In this document: in pieces, positions 54,464 through 63,979 of the stretch
Position numbering within the stretch: the first letter of the stretch is position 1
Layout: each line of letters begins with the position of its first letter
Source of the DNA: CAZTTH01 sp964615975
Lineage (GTDB): Bacteria; Verrucomicrobiota; Lentisphaeria; JABSQK01; JAJFLO01
Direction of reading: 5' to 3'
DNA: 64,000 nucleotides
NCBI GenBank assembly: GCA_964615975.1
Contig: CAZTTH010000014.1
Span: forward strand, 15,568-79,567
Notes under the pieces: generated by a model
What the model was told of the DNA's origin: nothing
Database searches by the model: none
What the model saw: the letters and a program-made list of their open reading frames with translations, nothing else
Position numbers and translations under genes: made by a program

Positions 54464-56395
54464 ATGAAAATCAGAATCATTCATTCTCTGTTGGTATTTA
54501 TCGTTTGGATCAACCACGGATATTCCCAAACCAATCCGGCGGTATCCGCCTGGCTGATCAACTCAGCCGGGCTCAAGGGCAGGAGTGACACGACCGCAAT
54601 TCAAGCCATTGTCGAACAATTCCCCGCCGATATCCAATTGGTGCGATATTCCGCAACGGATGTTTATATCAATGCCTCCGGCATCCCATCTTATCCGGTA
54701 GGCCCCTGGTCCGGGAACCCGGCGGTGGCCACAGATCGCCACTGGCTTTTCCGCGTTCCCCTGAATCCGGTAGAACAAACCAGCGCCAAAACTTCCACGC
54801 CCCTGGGACCGATTGGGGTTTTCATCAATGGGGTGCCCATTTTTAATGCGCAAGACGCCCATTCCTTTAACAATCAGAATATCTGGCATCAAAACGCGGT
54901 GGCGGTGGAAGGAGGGCTGCTGCCGGGAACGACCAATGGATTCGACAGTTCATTTGGCCATCCCGCTCCGGTGATGAATGGCGGGATGATCAATGGATTG
55001 CAGATGGGGGAATACCATCACCATCAACGCCCGATCAGTCTGCTCGCGCAAATTGGCGATCCCCCTTCCAGGCACTCGAAAATCATCGGTTATGCATTTG
55101 ATGGTTTTCCCGTCTATGGCCCCCATGGTTACGAACATGTCAATGGCACCGGCGGAGTCACCCGGATGCAGAGCAGTTACCGACTCAAGACCGGAACCCG
55201 GCAACCGCTATCTGGCGGCAGTACACCTGCCGGTGTTTATGATGGGAGGTATATCGAAGATTTTGAATTTAGCGAAGGATCAGGACATTTGGATCGGCAT
55301 AATGGCCGATTTGCCAGCACCCCCGAATATCCTAATGGCATCTATCATTATCATAGCACCATCGATAATGCGGGTAATTCTACCTATCCTTATATCATCG
55401 GACCACAGTATTATGGGGTGGTTGCCACAGATAATTCAAATCGTTCGGTCACTGTCCCCAACCCTGGCGTGGATGAATATCAACCGGCAATAAATCTCCG
55501 TTTTGCGAAATCCAGTTATGGGGTGTTGGCGGGAACCAAGTTATTGCTGGAAGTGAACCTGGACACCAATGCGATTGTCGATGGTGAGCAGGGAATTCCT
55601 TCCGGTCTGTTCAGTTTTGGGATTAAAATCACGTTTCCAACCTCATTGGGAGAGGTCGTTTCCGTTGCTGACATCACGGTGCCGGAGGAACTGAATTCTG
55701 ACGGTCTGAACGGGCCCGCCGCGAAGGCAATTGGCGCCGGCTTTGCCGCCGTCAAAGGCGCATTGCCATTGTCCGCAACCGCAGGTTATACCGGCGCTCA
55801 TTTGGCCTCATTTAATCTCACGACTAATCATCAGGCGGTCGGCTCTTTTGCAATCGGGTTGGAGATCTATCGCACCAATGGCAATAATGAAAATGTCTAT
55901 ATTGCCTATCCTGTCCCACCGGCAAGTGAAGCAATTGTCCTTGATGACCGGTTGGTTTTTGCTTCAGCGTTGGTTGGCATTGGCTTTCCATTGGAATTGA
56001 AACGCGGCTGGAATCTGATCAGCTTCCCGGTCTTGTCCACGACTCCGGTCAAAGAACTCTTGGGTGATCAATCCCCCGGAGAAGCCTGGGGATGGGATGG
56101 GCAAAAATTGGTGGCGGTTGAATACATTCAGCCCAAAGAAGGTTATTGGGTATACAGCGCGGTCGATCGTATGGTGCCGATTGCCGGCAGCACAGTTGCC
56201 AGCCAGTCTATTCCCCTGAATATCGGGTGGAATCTGGTCGGACCGGTGGCGGATTCACCATGGGCGCCGATTACTTTTGCCGCGGCGTTCCCCGCTGCTT
56301 ATCAGGCGCCGATCTGGTCCTGGGAGCGCACCCGATTTGGCGCCGCCAGCCAGCTCAATATTGGTCGTGGTTATTGGGTTTTTCGGCCGCAGTGA
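54464..56395 (+). CDS. secreted YHYH-domain protein with two GWNL(I/V) C-terminal repeats
   Basis: 643-residue exported protein. Signal peptide from ATG 54464 (IIHSLLVFIVWINHGYS); an upstream ATG at 54440 adds eight residues ahead of it and is less likely. Residues about 60-330 form a YHYH domain (HWLFRVPLNP, GVFINGVPIFN, IIGYAFDGFPVYGPHGY, GIYHYHST), a beta-rich extracellular domain of unknown function with His-rich motifs that could hold metal. A middle beta region follows, then two related units with GWNLISFPVLST and GWNLVGPVAD, each followed by a W/Y-G-Y-W-V strand. The 3' end overlaps the convergent radical SAM gene by 25 bases. Confidence 0.85.
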   Translation: MKIRIIHSLLVFIVWINHGYSQTNPAVSAWLINSAGLKGRSDTTAIQAIVEQFPADIQLVRYSATDVYINASGIPSYPVGPWSGNPAVATDRHWLFRVPLNPVEQTSAKTSTPLGPIGVFINGVPIFNAQDAHSFNNQNIWHQNAVAVEGGLLPGTTNGFDSSFGHPAPVMNGGMINGLQMGEYHHHQRPISLLAQIGDPPSRHSKIIGYAFDGFPVYGPHGYEHVNGTGGVTRMQSSYRLKTGTRQPLSGGSTPAGVYDGRYIEDFEFSEGSGHLDRHNGRFASTPEYPNGIYHYHSTIDNAGNSTYPYIIGPQYYGVVATDNSNRSVTVPNPGVDEYQPAINLRFAKSSYGVLAGTKLLLEVNLDTNAIVDGEQGIPSGLFSFGIKITFPTSLGEVVSVADITVPEELNSDGLNGPAAKAIGAGFAAVKGALPLSATAGYTGAHLASFNLTTNHQAVGSFAIGLEIYRTNGNNENVYIAYPVPPASEAIVLDDRLVFASALVGIGFPLELKRGWNLISFPVLSTTPVKELLGDQSPGEAWGWDGQKLVAVEYIQPKEGYWVYSAVDRMVPIAGSTVASQSIPLNIGWNLVGPVADSPWAPITFAAAFPAAYQAPIWSWERTRFGAASQLNIGRGYWVFRPQ

Positions 56396-58122
56396 TCATC
56401 GCATGAAATTTGATTGGCATCAATAAAACATTTATGGGCTTGATCCCAGGCCAGACCGCGGGCAGTGCGAAATCCCTTGATGATCAGGTCCTGTTGGCAC
56501 ATCAATGACTGCACTCGTTGAGAAAATGGCAGGGGAACCTTCCCGCGTCGTGATACAGCAAACCAGCGTCCATGTGCAAACACTTCCTGTGCCGGGGTAA
56601 AATAAGGGTCATCGCCGCTTAGGTGTCGGTCAATTCCTTCCTTGATGTAATTGATCGTCCGGGTCAGTCGAAACAAGGTGTAGATATCATCGCGATCGAA
56701 ATCATCGGACTCGACATCCAACGCGGTCAGGCGGGAAGAAAGATAGACATCATGATGAGGTTGGGAGGCCAGGCGCAGGGTTGGGTTGCCATTCTCCTTC
56801 CTATGTATCGGCGATCCTGGGGTGAAATAAAACGGTGATGCGCCCACCAGGCAGCGGCTACCTGCCAACACCATCAGGGTTTGCCACATTTCCGCGATGG
56901 TTTGCCGCGGCATGCCAAGGATGTAATAGGCGGTGACCCGATAGTCGAGTTGTTCAGCGAGTGTCAGTATCTCATGGAATTTCTCCAGGGTATGGGGGCG
57001 CTGGGTAAATTCCAACACCAGTTTATCCGAGCTGACGAGCGCCAGATTGAGGGTGGAGAATCCGGCGCGCCGCATTTTGGTCAGGATTTTTTCGTTGAGC
57101 GAGATATAACTCAACCCATTCATGGCGGAAAAGGTGATCGGCAGATTGTGTTCAATGACCCGGTCAAGCAGTTCCTCGACTTCCCGGTGATTAACGGTGA
57201 AGTTGTCGTCTTCGATGTCGAAATGGCGAATGCCGTCATTATAGCGGTGGAGGATCTCCTGGAAGATATCCGCAGCCGGCCGGATTGAATAGGTAAGACC
57301 GAAGACCGAATGAATGGAGCAGAAAGTACACCGGTGCGGGCAGGACCGACTGGTGATGAGAAATGTCATCGGGCGACCGGCAAATTGATAATCAGCCATT
57401 TTCAATCCAGTAAAGGCAGGCGGTGGTAACCAGTTGAGAGATTTCTTTTTCATGGATGGTTTTAATGGTGATGGCGGACTGGGTGAGGTCAACGTATCCG
57501 AGAGATGGTTGTCGGTTTTTTTAGCGGGATTTTCCCGGGTGATCAAGCCGGCCACTGCGCCGGCAGTGCGATCTCCTTGCAGCATTTCCACCAGTTGGCA
57601 GATGCTCTCTTCGGCTTCGCCTGAGAGAATATAATCGCACCCTCCATCGCCGTTGTCAGGGGATAACAATGTTTGTGGACTCATGGTGGCGTGACTGCCG
57701 CCCATCACAATCGGGGTCAGAGGAAAGAGTTGCCGGCAAATCCGCGCCAATGCCAATGATTGGCGGTAATAAGGGGTGAATAATGACGAGATGCCGATCA
57801 ATCCCGGTTGCATGTCCTTGAGATCATGGACAATGGTTTCCACGCTTTTGCCAAAACGGTAGAAATGATGAAACAACGAAAACGGACCTGAATCCGGATG
57901 TCCATAATAGCGTTTGAGATACACAAACTCACCGGGCCAGGGAATACTGCGCTTCCCGCCGCCTGCCAGGGCATCGTAAATGCGCACCTCGATATCAGGG
58001 AAATGATGGCGCAGACTGCCGGCAAGATAGGCCAACCCGATCGGCTGGATCCGGCAATCGGTGATGTAGAAATCTTCGATCCACGGTTGCAGCAAGAGGA
58101 TTTTTCTTACTTTATTAGTCAT
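56371..58122 (-). CDS. B12-binding-type radical SAM protein
   Basis: 583-residue radical SAM enzyme of the cobalamin-binding-domain class. N-terminal B12-like Rossmann domain (about 5-190: RIQPIGLAYLAGSLRHHFPD, LIGISSLFTPYY, IVMGGSHATMSPQTLL), without the DxHxxG histidine motif. Radical SAM core with the 4Fe-4S motif CPHRCTFC and the sequence LITSRSCPHRCTFCSIHSVF. A C-terminal region of unknown fold follows. Relatives carry out methylations and ring changes on lipids, pigments or peptides; the substrate cannot be told here. ATG 58122 is chosen (GGA about 9 bases before it, and it begins at the conserved KILLLQP strand); the frame stays open 15 codons more. It stands alone, about 20 kb from the peptide precursor. 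Confidence 0.88.
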   Translation of the reverse strand: MTNKVRKILLLQPWIEDFYITDCRIQPIGLAYLAGSLRHHFPDIEVRIYDALAGGGKRSIPWPGEFVYLKRYYGHPDSGPFSLFHHFYRFGKSVETIVHDLKDMQPGLIGISSLFTPYYRQSLALARICRQLFPLTPIVMGGSHATMSPQTLLSPDNGDGGCDYILSGEAEESICQLVEMLQGDRTAGAVAGLITRENPAKKTDNHLSDTLTSPSPPSPLKPSMKKKSLNWLPPPAFTGLKMADYQFAGRPMTFLITSRSCPHRCTFCSIHSVFGLTYSIRPAADIFQEILHRYNDGIRHFDIEDDNFTVNHREVEELLDRVIEHNLPITFSAMNGLSYISLNEKILTKMRRAGFSTLNLALVSSDKLVLEFTQRPHTLEKFHEILTLAEQLDYRVTAYYILGMPRQTIAEMWQTLMVLAGSRCLVGASPFYFTPGSPIHRKENGNPTLRLASQPHHDVYLSSRLTALDVESDDFDRDDIYTLFRLTRTINYIKEGIDRHLSGDDPYFTPAQEVFAHGRWFAVSRRGKVPLPFSQRVQSLMCQQDLIIKGFRTARGLAWDQAHKCFIDANQISCDDHCGRKTQ

Positions 58123-58329
58123 GTGATTTTTCCATGCCAAGATATAAATGCATAATGCCTGAGGCACCTGGAAATAATTCAGCCTTGAAACCCTAGCGCA
58201 CTAGAAACCGATAAATAAAAAGCATGGCTGCTTGTCAATAAAATTTCATTGATTATGATAAGGGAGCTTGTGCTTGAACACAGTTGCCAAACGTTACACC
58301 GATTATTCACCAACAGCAAAGATCAGGGT

Positions 58330-59556
58330 ATGGAATCTTACAAGGTAATCTGCGCCGATGATGACCCCCATATTTGCACTTTTTTTGAAAAGCTGTTAGG
58401 CGCCCGTCATCATCAAGTTCGCACGCTCCCGGATGGAACCGGTGTAATCAATTCTTTTGAGCGGGAGCCAGCGGATATCATCTTTTTGGATATTGATATG
58501 CCGATTATGAGTGGCCTGGAAATCTGCCATCAGATCCGCCTCCATCCCACCGCGTGCAATGTCCCGATCATTATTTGTTCAAGTTACGAATCGGAAGAGA
58601 TGATTGTCGCCGCCTTTTCCAGCGGCGCCGATGACTATATCATCAAACCCGCCAAACCCGCGGAAGTATTTGCAAAAATGGTTACCGCCATCCGCAAACG
58701 CTCTGAGCCGATTACCAGTCAATCCGGGATCGCGCCAGGCAATCTGGTTGCCGGCAAATACCAGATCAAGGACAAGCTCGGTTCGGGCGGCTTCAGCAGG
58801 GTCTACAAAGCTATCGATATCAGCAATACGCCTCCCATTGAAGTCGCGGTGAAGTTTTTCGATTCCAATGTCTGGAGCAAGTTCACCCCCAATTATTTGG
58901 CGATCTTTCTCCGTGAAGCCTATGCCTTGTCGAAATTAAAACATCCGAACATTGTTAAATTTCATGATTTTGGCCGCAGTCAAACGCATCACTATCTGGC
59001 CATGGAGTATGTCTGTGGCAAAACCCTGGGGCAGACCCTCGAAGAAAATGGCCCCATGAGCGAAAAACAAGTGGTGAACATTGGCGCTGAAATGATCAAA
59101 CTTTTGCGCTATCTTCGCGAGCGCAATATCGTCCATCGGGATATCTCGCCCCATAATATCATGTTGCTTGAATCCAATCAGATCAAGGTGGTTGATTTCG
59201 GCATGGCCAAACCCACCCAGGACTTTTCGATGACACCAAAAGATTTATTCACCGGCAGTCCGATCTACGCATCACCGGAACAGATCATGAATTATAACGT
59301 GGATCCGAGCGGCGATATTTTTTCGCTCGGAGCCACTTTATATAACCTGTGCAGCAACAAGTCTCCCTATCCCGGTGAAACCTACATGGATATCTTTTCC
59401 TACCGGATGAAATACGAGCCCATCCCGGTGCAACAGGTCGCGCCATCATTAAGTTCTCCGGTCGCCATGATCATTGATCGCATGATGTCACTGCAAAAAC
59501 AGGATCGGCCCAACCTGGAAGCCATCGAAGCGGTGTTCTTATCCGATTGGTCCTGA
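58330..59556 (+). CDS. response-regulator receiver fused to a Ser/Thr protein kinase
   Basis: 408 residues. A receiver domain (4-120) has the acidic pair ADDD, phospho-acceptor Asp in IIFLDIDMPIMSG, Ser/Thr switch ICSSYES and the conserved Lys in IIKPAKP. A Hanks-type kinase follows (about 145-405): P-loop GSGGFSRVYKA, catalytic Lys in VAVKFF, HRDISPHNIML, DFG in VVDFGMAK and the activation segment GSPIYASPEQI. All catalytic residues are present. So a histidine-kinase signal may control Ser/Thr phosphorylation. No histidine kinase lies nearby. ATG 58330 starts at the receiver; the frame is open 27 codons upstream, but that part is not conserved-looking. Confidence 0.92.
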   Translation: MESYKVICADDDPHICTFFEKLLGARHHQVRTLPDGTGVINSFEREPADIIFLDIDMPIMSGLEICHQIRLHPTACNVPIIICSSYESEEMIVAAFSSGADDYIIKPAKPAEVFAKMVTAIRKRSEPITSQSGIAPGNLVAGKYQIKDKLGSGGFSRVYKAIDISNTPPIEVAVKFFDSNVWSKFTPNYLAIFLREAYALSKLKHPNIVKFHDFGRSQTHHYLAMEYVCGKTLGQTLEENGPMSEKQVVNIGAEMIKLLRYLRERNIVHRDISPHNIMLLESNQIKVVDFGMAKPTQDFSMTPKDLFTGSPIYASPEQIMNYNVDPSGDIFSLGATLYNLCSNKSPYPGETYMDIFSYRMKYEPIPVQQVAPSLSSPVAMIIDRMMSLQKQDRPNLEAIEAVFLSDWS

Positions 59557-59892
59557 ACCATCCCGTTTGAGCTCTCCGTGTTCTCCCCAAGCGGAACATC
59601 CCGATTACCACCCTCACCTCTTCCACCTTTAAAAAAATTCAGAAGTAACCTTAAATCTTGATGAATAATGATTTGCATCAGTTGATCCGCGAAAAAATGC
59701 CATGATATTGATCAGTGGTATTGAAATGATTACTAAACTGATTAAAATTACTTTTAGATCATAAAAGCTGAGAAAACGAGTTGTATTTTCTCTAAGGATC
59801 TATCTCGCGTGTAATGTCGATGCCAGTGTGGTTTATTCGATAAGGCACCTAATCCCAATCCAATAAACCTGATAAAGAAAGGAGATTTCATT
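59557..59892. other. intergenic region, no gene seen
   Basis: 336 bases between the kinase fusion and the IPTL-CTERM gene; AT-rich in the second half, where a promoter is expected. The AAAGGAG ribosome site of the next gene is at its end. No terminator hairpin with T-run recognised. Confidence 0.35.
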
Positions 59893-60858
59893 ATGAAACT
59901 GGCATTCTTTCAACATTTAAGCACCACCTCAAAACTCTTCAACCGGATGGTCGCTGGCTTCTTCATTCTTGCCACATCAGCCACCTCTTCATTGATGGCT
60001 GTAGATGTAACCGACGCGTATTTTAGCTGGGGGAAGGATTTCATTCAGCTTAGCGATGCCCCACCTCCCAATATTAATGGGGACGCTCATTTCTTTGATG
60101 CCCGGATCTTTATTCCGCCAGCCAGCGGGTCTGCCATCACCGTTGAATTGCTTCCACCTGGGTTGCCGCCAGTGCCGTTTAGTGATAATGGCGGAGGCGT
60201 TTGGTCTTTCGAGGCCGACTTCCCTGGACCGAATGGCGAAGCTGATCTATTAACTGCCTTTCCAGACGGTAATACTGGGCTATATCTTCTTATGATCGAT
60301 CAAGGGCTTCCGAGTCAGGCAAGTGCGTTTTTTGATCCCGGATCAGTACGTTGGCCCCAGCCTCCCGCGCTGGCAGGAACAGATTTTACCGATCTGCAGG
60401 GATTGGATCCTGCTCCGCCCTTTACCTTCGACTGGTTATTGCCACAACCACTGCCGCCGACCATCACAGCGGTGTCGCTTTTTATTGAGGATATTAGCAC
60501 AGAGATAGAGGTCTTCGGATCCGGCCCGCATTTTAATTCACCATTTCCGACATCTGACACCATGACTGGTGGTACACTTGCGTTTGGGACTGGCTATTCC
60601 GGCTTTATCGAACTAGCCACTGGCATCCCCGCTGTATTTCAACCAGATACAGGAAATACGAGCGGGTGGACATTTGGCGGACCCGGAGCACCAAGCTTTA
60701 GCGTTTCGACTTTGTTCCAATTTACCACAGCAACCGGGCCTTCCCCGGAGACAGTCCCCACATTGACCGAATGGGGGATTATCAGCCTCATTTCTGGCTT
60801 GGCGATCATGGCCTTCTTTACGGTCAGACGGCTTAATCCAATACCCCCAATTGGCTGA
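59893..60858 (+). CDS. IPTL-CTERM sorting-signal surface protein
   Basis: 321-residue exported protein. N-terminal signal peptide (MVAGFFILATSATSSLMA), a beta-rich middle rich in Pro, Gly and Ser with no known domain, and at the C-terminus the sorting signal VPTLTEWGIISLISGLAIMA, a membrane stretch and RRL. This tripartite end is the IPTL-CTERM type, recognised by an exosortase-like transpeptidase that anchors or processes the protein. No such enzyme is in the window, so it must be encoded elsewhere. Strong ribosome site (AAAGGAG). Likely cell-surface or extracellular-matrix protein. Confidence 0.85.
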   Translation: MKLAFFQHLSTTSKLFNRMVAGFFILATSATSSLMAVDVTDAYFSWGKDFIQLSDAPPPNINGDAHFFDARIFIPPASGSAITVELLPPGLPPVPFSDNGGGVWSFEADFPGPNGEADLLTAFPDGNTGLYLLMIDQGLPSQASAFFDPGSVRWPQPPALAGTDFTDLQGLDPAPPFTFDWLLPQPLPPTITAVSLFIEDISTEIEVFGSGPHFNSPFPTSDTMTGGTLAFGTGYSGFIELATGIPAVFQPDTGNTSGWTFGGPGAPSFSVSTLFQFTTATGPSPETVPTLTEWGIISLISGLAIMAFFTVRRLNPIPPIG

Positions 60859-61790
60859 TCATGGCACGCACGGTTTAATCTGTGACCCACGCTTCGTAAT
60901 TGGCATGGATGATGATGAAGCCAAGGTGGTTAAATGCCAAAACTGCGCCCTTGATTAGAGCGATGGTTTTGTATTCGATGTCTGTGTTTAATGTAGAGTT
61001 TGAAGCTGGTGGAGTTTGGAGTTCAGCCTTTTAGTATCCTGCTCTCTCAGGTATTATTGCCATTCAGGCTAAAAGCCTGTACTCCAACCTGTGCTAAACA
61101 TATACGTGCGGGACTGCCGCAAAGCAATGAACGCCCAAACTCCAGCCTTATCCTGCCATTTGGCAGGACGATTCCAACACTGAATACCCTCAATGATTAC
61201 CCTAAACACAGACGATTCGACAGAATATGAATTTATCGGCATCCGCGATCATCCTGAGTTCGAAAAATCATGATCAGCACATCAATACACGGAGGGGGAA
61301 TTTTGCTTGTATGACTCAGGTAATGGCAGAAATTTCAGAATTCTTTGACGGTTGAACACAAGCACAAATGGCAGGTAGTTCGAAGGATAAATATTCTCAG
61401 TGTTCTTGACCGCTTGAGAGATCCCATCGAGCGGAAACACAGGCGAGAGCCAGTGTAAATCGGAATTCGAGCCCTCCGCTCGATCCAACGGCTCAACCAT
61501 ATGCTGTACCGATTGGCAGAGTTTGTCGTTCGCCGTGCGTGAGCTTTGACATTAAATTGGACCGGGTTTGGGATAACAGCCGAGTATCGGCCGCCGTTCT
61601 CTGGACCTGCGGATGGTGCTAAAGTTTTATCTTGACCTTGTTCCCCAAGCCGGCGCAATCTGTCAAATCTCTTGGTATGGTATTGGGAATAAATCACCCG
61701 TTGATCCATGATCAACAGAGATTTTTCGAAATCTTTCTGAAAATAAGACTGCTGAATGATGGGATACAGCTCGCTGCACGGATTCGCGTC
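60859..61790. other. gene-poor region with short repeats
   Basis: About 930 bases. Contains a CAGGCTaaaAGCCTG hairpin (61065-61079) inside a stretch of the kind often seen as dispersed intergenic repeat (ATTCAGGCTAAAAGCCTGTACTCC). On the minus strand 61282-61500 is a 72-codon ATG frame with ordinary-looking composition (DLHWLSPVFPLDGISQ) but no upstream continuation and no known family; it may be a remnant. Confidence 0.4.
61065..61079. repeat. short hairpin CAGGCT-aaa-AGCCTG
   Basis: Perfect 6-bp stem with a 3-base loop within a gene-free stretch. Confidence 0.5.
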
Positions 61791-62498
61791 ATGCCAACAA
61801 ACACCATTTCACCGCAACGCCTCTGGCTGGGATTAATCCCCGCGATGATCGTGCCATTTATAGCCAGCCTGTTTTATTTTGTCATCTTTACTGATTCCAG
61901 AGTTACCGGGAAACTCTATGCCTTGACCAAAGTCTTCACCCTGTTATGGCCTTTGGTATGCGTCCATTGGCTTTATTCTCAACCCTTGACGGTAGGGCGT
62001 CCGCTCTGGCGGCGCCATGTCGCGGCGATGCCGCTGGGATTGCTGACTGGAGCGGCAATTGTTATCCTGATGCTGGCTTTGATTCGCCTGCCGCTGTTCA
62101 CGGACATGCTTCATGCAGGCAGCGCTAATATCAAGGTGAAAACACACCAACTGGGAGTGCTGGACAATTATTGGTTGTTCGGCATATTTATTTCACTGAT
62201 CCATTCCCTGATCGAAGAATATTATTGGCGTTGGTTTGTCTATGGACGCTTGCGGCTGGTGGTGTCCAGGACGCGCGCCTTGTTTCTTGGCAGCTTGGCG
62301 TTTGCCTTGCATCATGTGGTGGTCCTGAATCAATTTTTTACCCTGACTTGGGCTCTGGTCCTGGGCATGGGAGTGGCAATGGGTGGTATCCTGTGGAGTT
62401 GTTTGTATGATCGTCACCAATCGCTGATCGGGGCCTGGTGCTCACACATGGTGGTGGATTTTGGGGTGATATATATTGGGGCAACGCTGATTTTTTAA
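61791..62498 (+). CDS. CPBP-family intramembrane metalloprotease
   Basis: 235-residue membrane protein of the CAAX protease/bacteriocin-processing (Abi) family. About six membrane helices. The motifs are EEYYWRWFVYG (EExxxR), FALHH and the last-helix SHMVVDF, the family's glutamate/histidine active site. Bacterial members process peptides or act in bacteriocin self-immunity and sometimes only in membrane protein turnover. ATG 61791 is chosen because the membrane domain starts just after; the frame is open 53 codons further upstream without family similarity. It is about 26 kb from the peptide-export genes, so a link to them is not supported by position. Confidence 0.88.
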   Translation: MPTNTISPQRLWLGLIPAMIVPFIASLFYFVIFTDSRVTGKLYALTKVFTLLWPLVCVHWLYSQPLTVGRPLWRRHVAAMPLGLLTGAAIVILMLALIRLPLFTDMLHAGSANIKVKTHQLGVLDNYWLFGIFISLIHSLIEEYYWRWFVYGRLRLVVSRTRALFLGSLAFALHHVVVLNQFFTLTWALVLGMGVAMGGILWSCLYDRHQSLIGAWCSHMVVDFGVIYIGATLIF

Positions 62499-62550
62499 AT
62501 AAGGAGCGCCGTGAAGTAATGAAATCTGACAATACCACAATCCGCAGACA

Positions 62551-63453
62551 ATGAATCCAATCCCACCAATGCCACAAAATGATTACGCGCTGATCGACAG
62601 CGGCGACGGTCGCAAACTCGAACGCTTCGGCGAGTACGTCCTGATCCGACCTTGCGCCCAGGCCATCTGGCGGCCCCAGCATTCGCCAACGTTATGGGAA
62701 AGCGCCCATGCCGGTTTTGAACGTACTGCCCAAGGTCATCATTGGCACAATCGTGGTTCGTTGCCGGAATCCTGGACCATGGCGCTGGCTGGCATCGACT
62801 TCAAATTAAGCGCCACCAATTTTGGCCATGTTGGTATATTTCCAGAACAGGCAATGCTCTGGCAATGGTTGAGGCATAATTGTCGGAATGCAAGCGCCCA
62901 CGAAAAGCGGCAATTGTCGATTCTCAATCTGTTCGCTTATTCCGGCGGCTCCACCCTGGCAGCCGCACTGGGAGGGGCTGCTGTTACCCATGTTGACGCT
63001 TCTTCGGGAATGGTCACACGTGCCCGGGAAAACGCTGAACTAAACCGCCTTCCGAAGCAGGCCATCCGTTGGATGGTCGATGACGTCAATAAGTTTCTCC
63101 AGCGGGAACTCCGGCGGGAGAATTTCTATGACGGGATCATTCTCGATCCCCCCACGTTTGGTCGCGGCAACAAGGGCGAGGTCTACAAAAGCGACGATCA
63201 ACTGTTCAAGACCCTGACCACTTGCCGGAAATTGTTATCATCTCAACCGGTGTTTATATTGCTGAGCAGCCACACTCCCGGATATACACCCCAGGTGTTG
63301 AGTAATATGATGGCGCAGACGGTGAATGGTTTGAACGGCACCTGCGACAGCGGCGAAATGGTGATACCCGGCGGTCAGGAGACCTTGCCACTGCCAGCCG
63401 GCGCCTTTTCCCGCTGGCTGGCTCCGCTTCATGGTGAGAGCAAATTTCATTAG
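62551..63453 (+). CDS. class I SAM-dependent methyltransferase (RlmI/RlmL-C-like)
   Basis: 300-residue Rossmann-fold methyltransferase. Motif I is NLFAYSGGSTLAAALGGAAVTHVDAS, followed by ARENAELN; motif IV is DGIILDPPTFGRG. The DPP(T/S)FGRG motif and the overall pattern match the RlmI/YccW group of rRNA (cytosine) methyltransferases and their uncharacterised relatives. It lacks a PUA domain at the N-terminus, so the exact RNA substrate is open. It is 52 bases after the CPBP gene and ends just before the VOC gene, all in one direction. Confidence 0.9.
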   Translation: MNPIPPMPQNDYALIDSGDGRKLERFGEYVLIRPCAQAIWRPQHSPTLWESAHAGFERTAQGHHWHNRGSLPESWTMALAGIDFKLSATNFGHVGIFPEQAMLWQWLRHNCRNASAHEKRQLSILNLFAYSGGSTLAAALGGAAVTHVDASSGMVTRARENAELNRLPKQAIRWMVDDVNKFLQRELRRENFYDGIILDPPTFGRGNKGEVYKSDDQLFKTLTTCRKLLSSQPVFILLSSHTPGYTPQVLSNMMAQTVNGLNGTCDSGEMVIPGGQETLPLPAGAFSRWLAPLHGESKFH

Positions 63454-63481
63454 CAATATTTTCATTTCAGGAGAAACAGGT

Positions 63482-63979
63482 ATGAAAATCAGGCAAACCA
63501 TCACCCCATGTTTGTGGTACGACGATCAAGCTGAAGCAGCGGCAAACTTCTACATCGCGATCTTTCCCAATGCCAGAATATTAAACCTGATTCGTTATGG
63601 TGAAGCCGGACACGAAATCCACGGAAGACCAGCGGGATCGATAATGACGGTGACGTTTGAACTCGATGGCCAGGTGTTTGTCGCTCTCAATGGCGGGCCG
63701 ATATTCAGGTTCAATGAAGCGATCTCGTTCCAGGTTCATTGCGAGACCCAGGACGAGGTGGACTATTACTGGGAAAAATTATCAGCGGGCGGGGATGAAT
63801 CGGCCCGACAATGCGGCTGGCTCAAGGATAAATTTGGGGTTTCATGGCAAGTGGTTCCGAGCATCTTGCTTGAGATGCTCAACGATCCCGATAGCGCTAA
63901 ATCCCAACGAACCACTGAGGCCATGCTGCGGATGAAGAAACTTGACATCGTCGGACTGCAACGGGCCTTCGCGGGATAA
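63482..63979 (+). CDS. VOC-superfamily (PhnB-like) protein
   Basis: 165-residue member of the PhnB/3-demethylubiquinone methyltransferase-like branch of the vicinal-oxygen-chelate fold. Seen: CLWYDDQAEAAANFYIAIFP, GSIMTVTFELDGQVFVALNGGP, SFQVHCETQDEVDYYWEKL and DKFGVSWQVVP, the standard order. Its biochemical role is unknown for most members; despite the name, methyltransferase activity is not established. ATG 63482 has AGGAG about 9 bases upstream and overlaps no domain; a longer frame from 63431 reads through the end of the preceding gene and is rejected. Confidence 0.92.
   Translation: MKIRQTITPCLWYDDQAEAAANFYIAIFPNARILNLIRYGEAGHEIHGRPAGSIMTVTFELDGQVFVALNGGPIFRFNEAISFQVHCETQDEVDYYWEKLSAGGDESARQCGWLKDKFGVSWQVVPSILLEMLNDPDSAKSQRTTEAMLRMKKLDIVGLQRAFAG

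Noticed and set aside
56371..58122. Radical SAM protein as a dedicated proteusin-type C-methyltransferase for the NHLP precursor
   Set aside because: It lies about 20 kb away in another gene context and its domain order is common to many unrelated B12 radical SAM enzymes; kept only as a weak possibility.
61000..61230. 76-codon plus-strand frame
   Set aside because: Translated dispersed repeat around the CAGGCTaaaAGCCTG hairpin, with no start signal.
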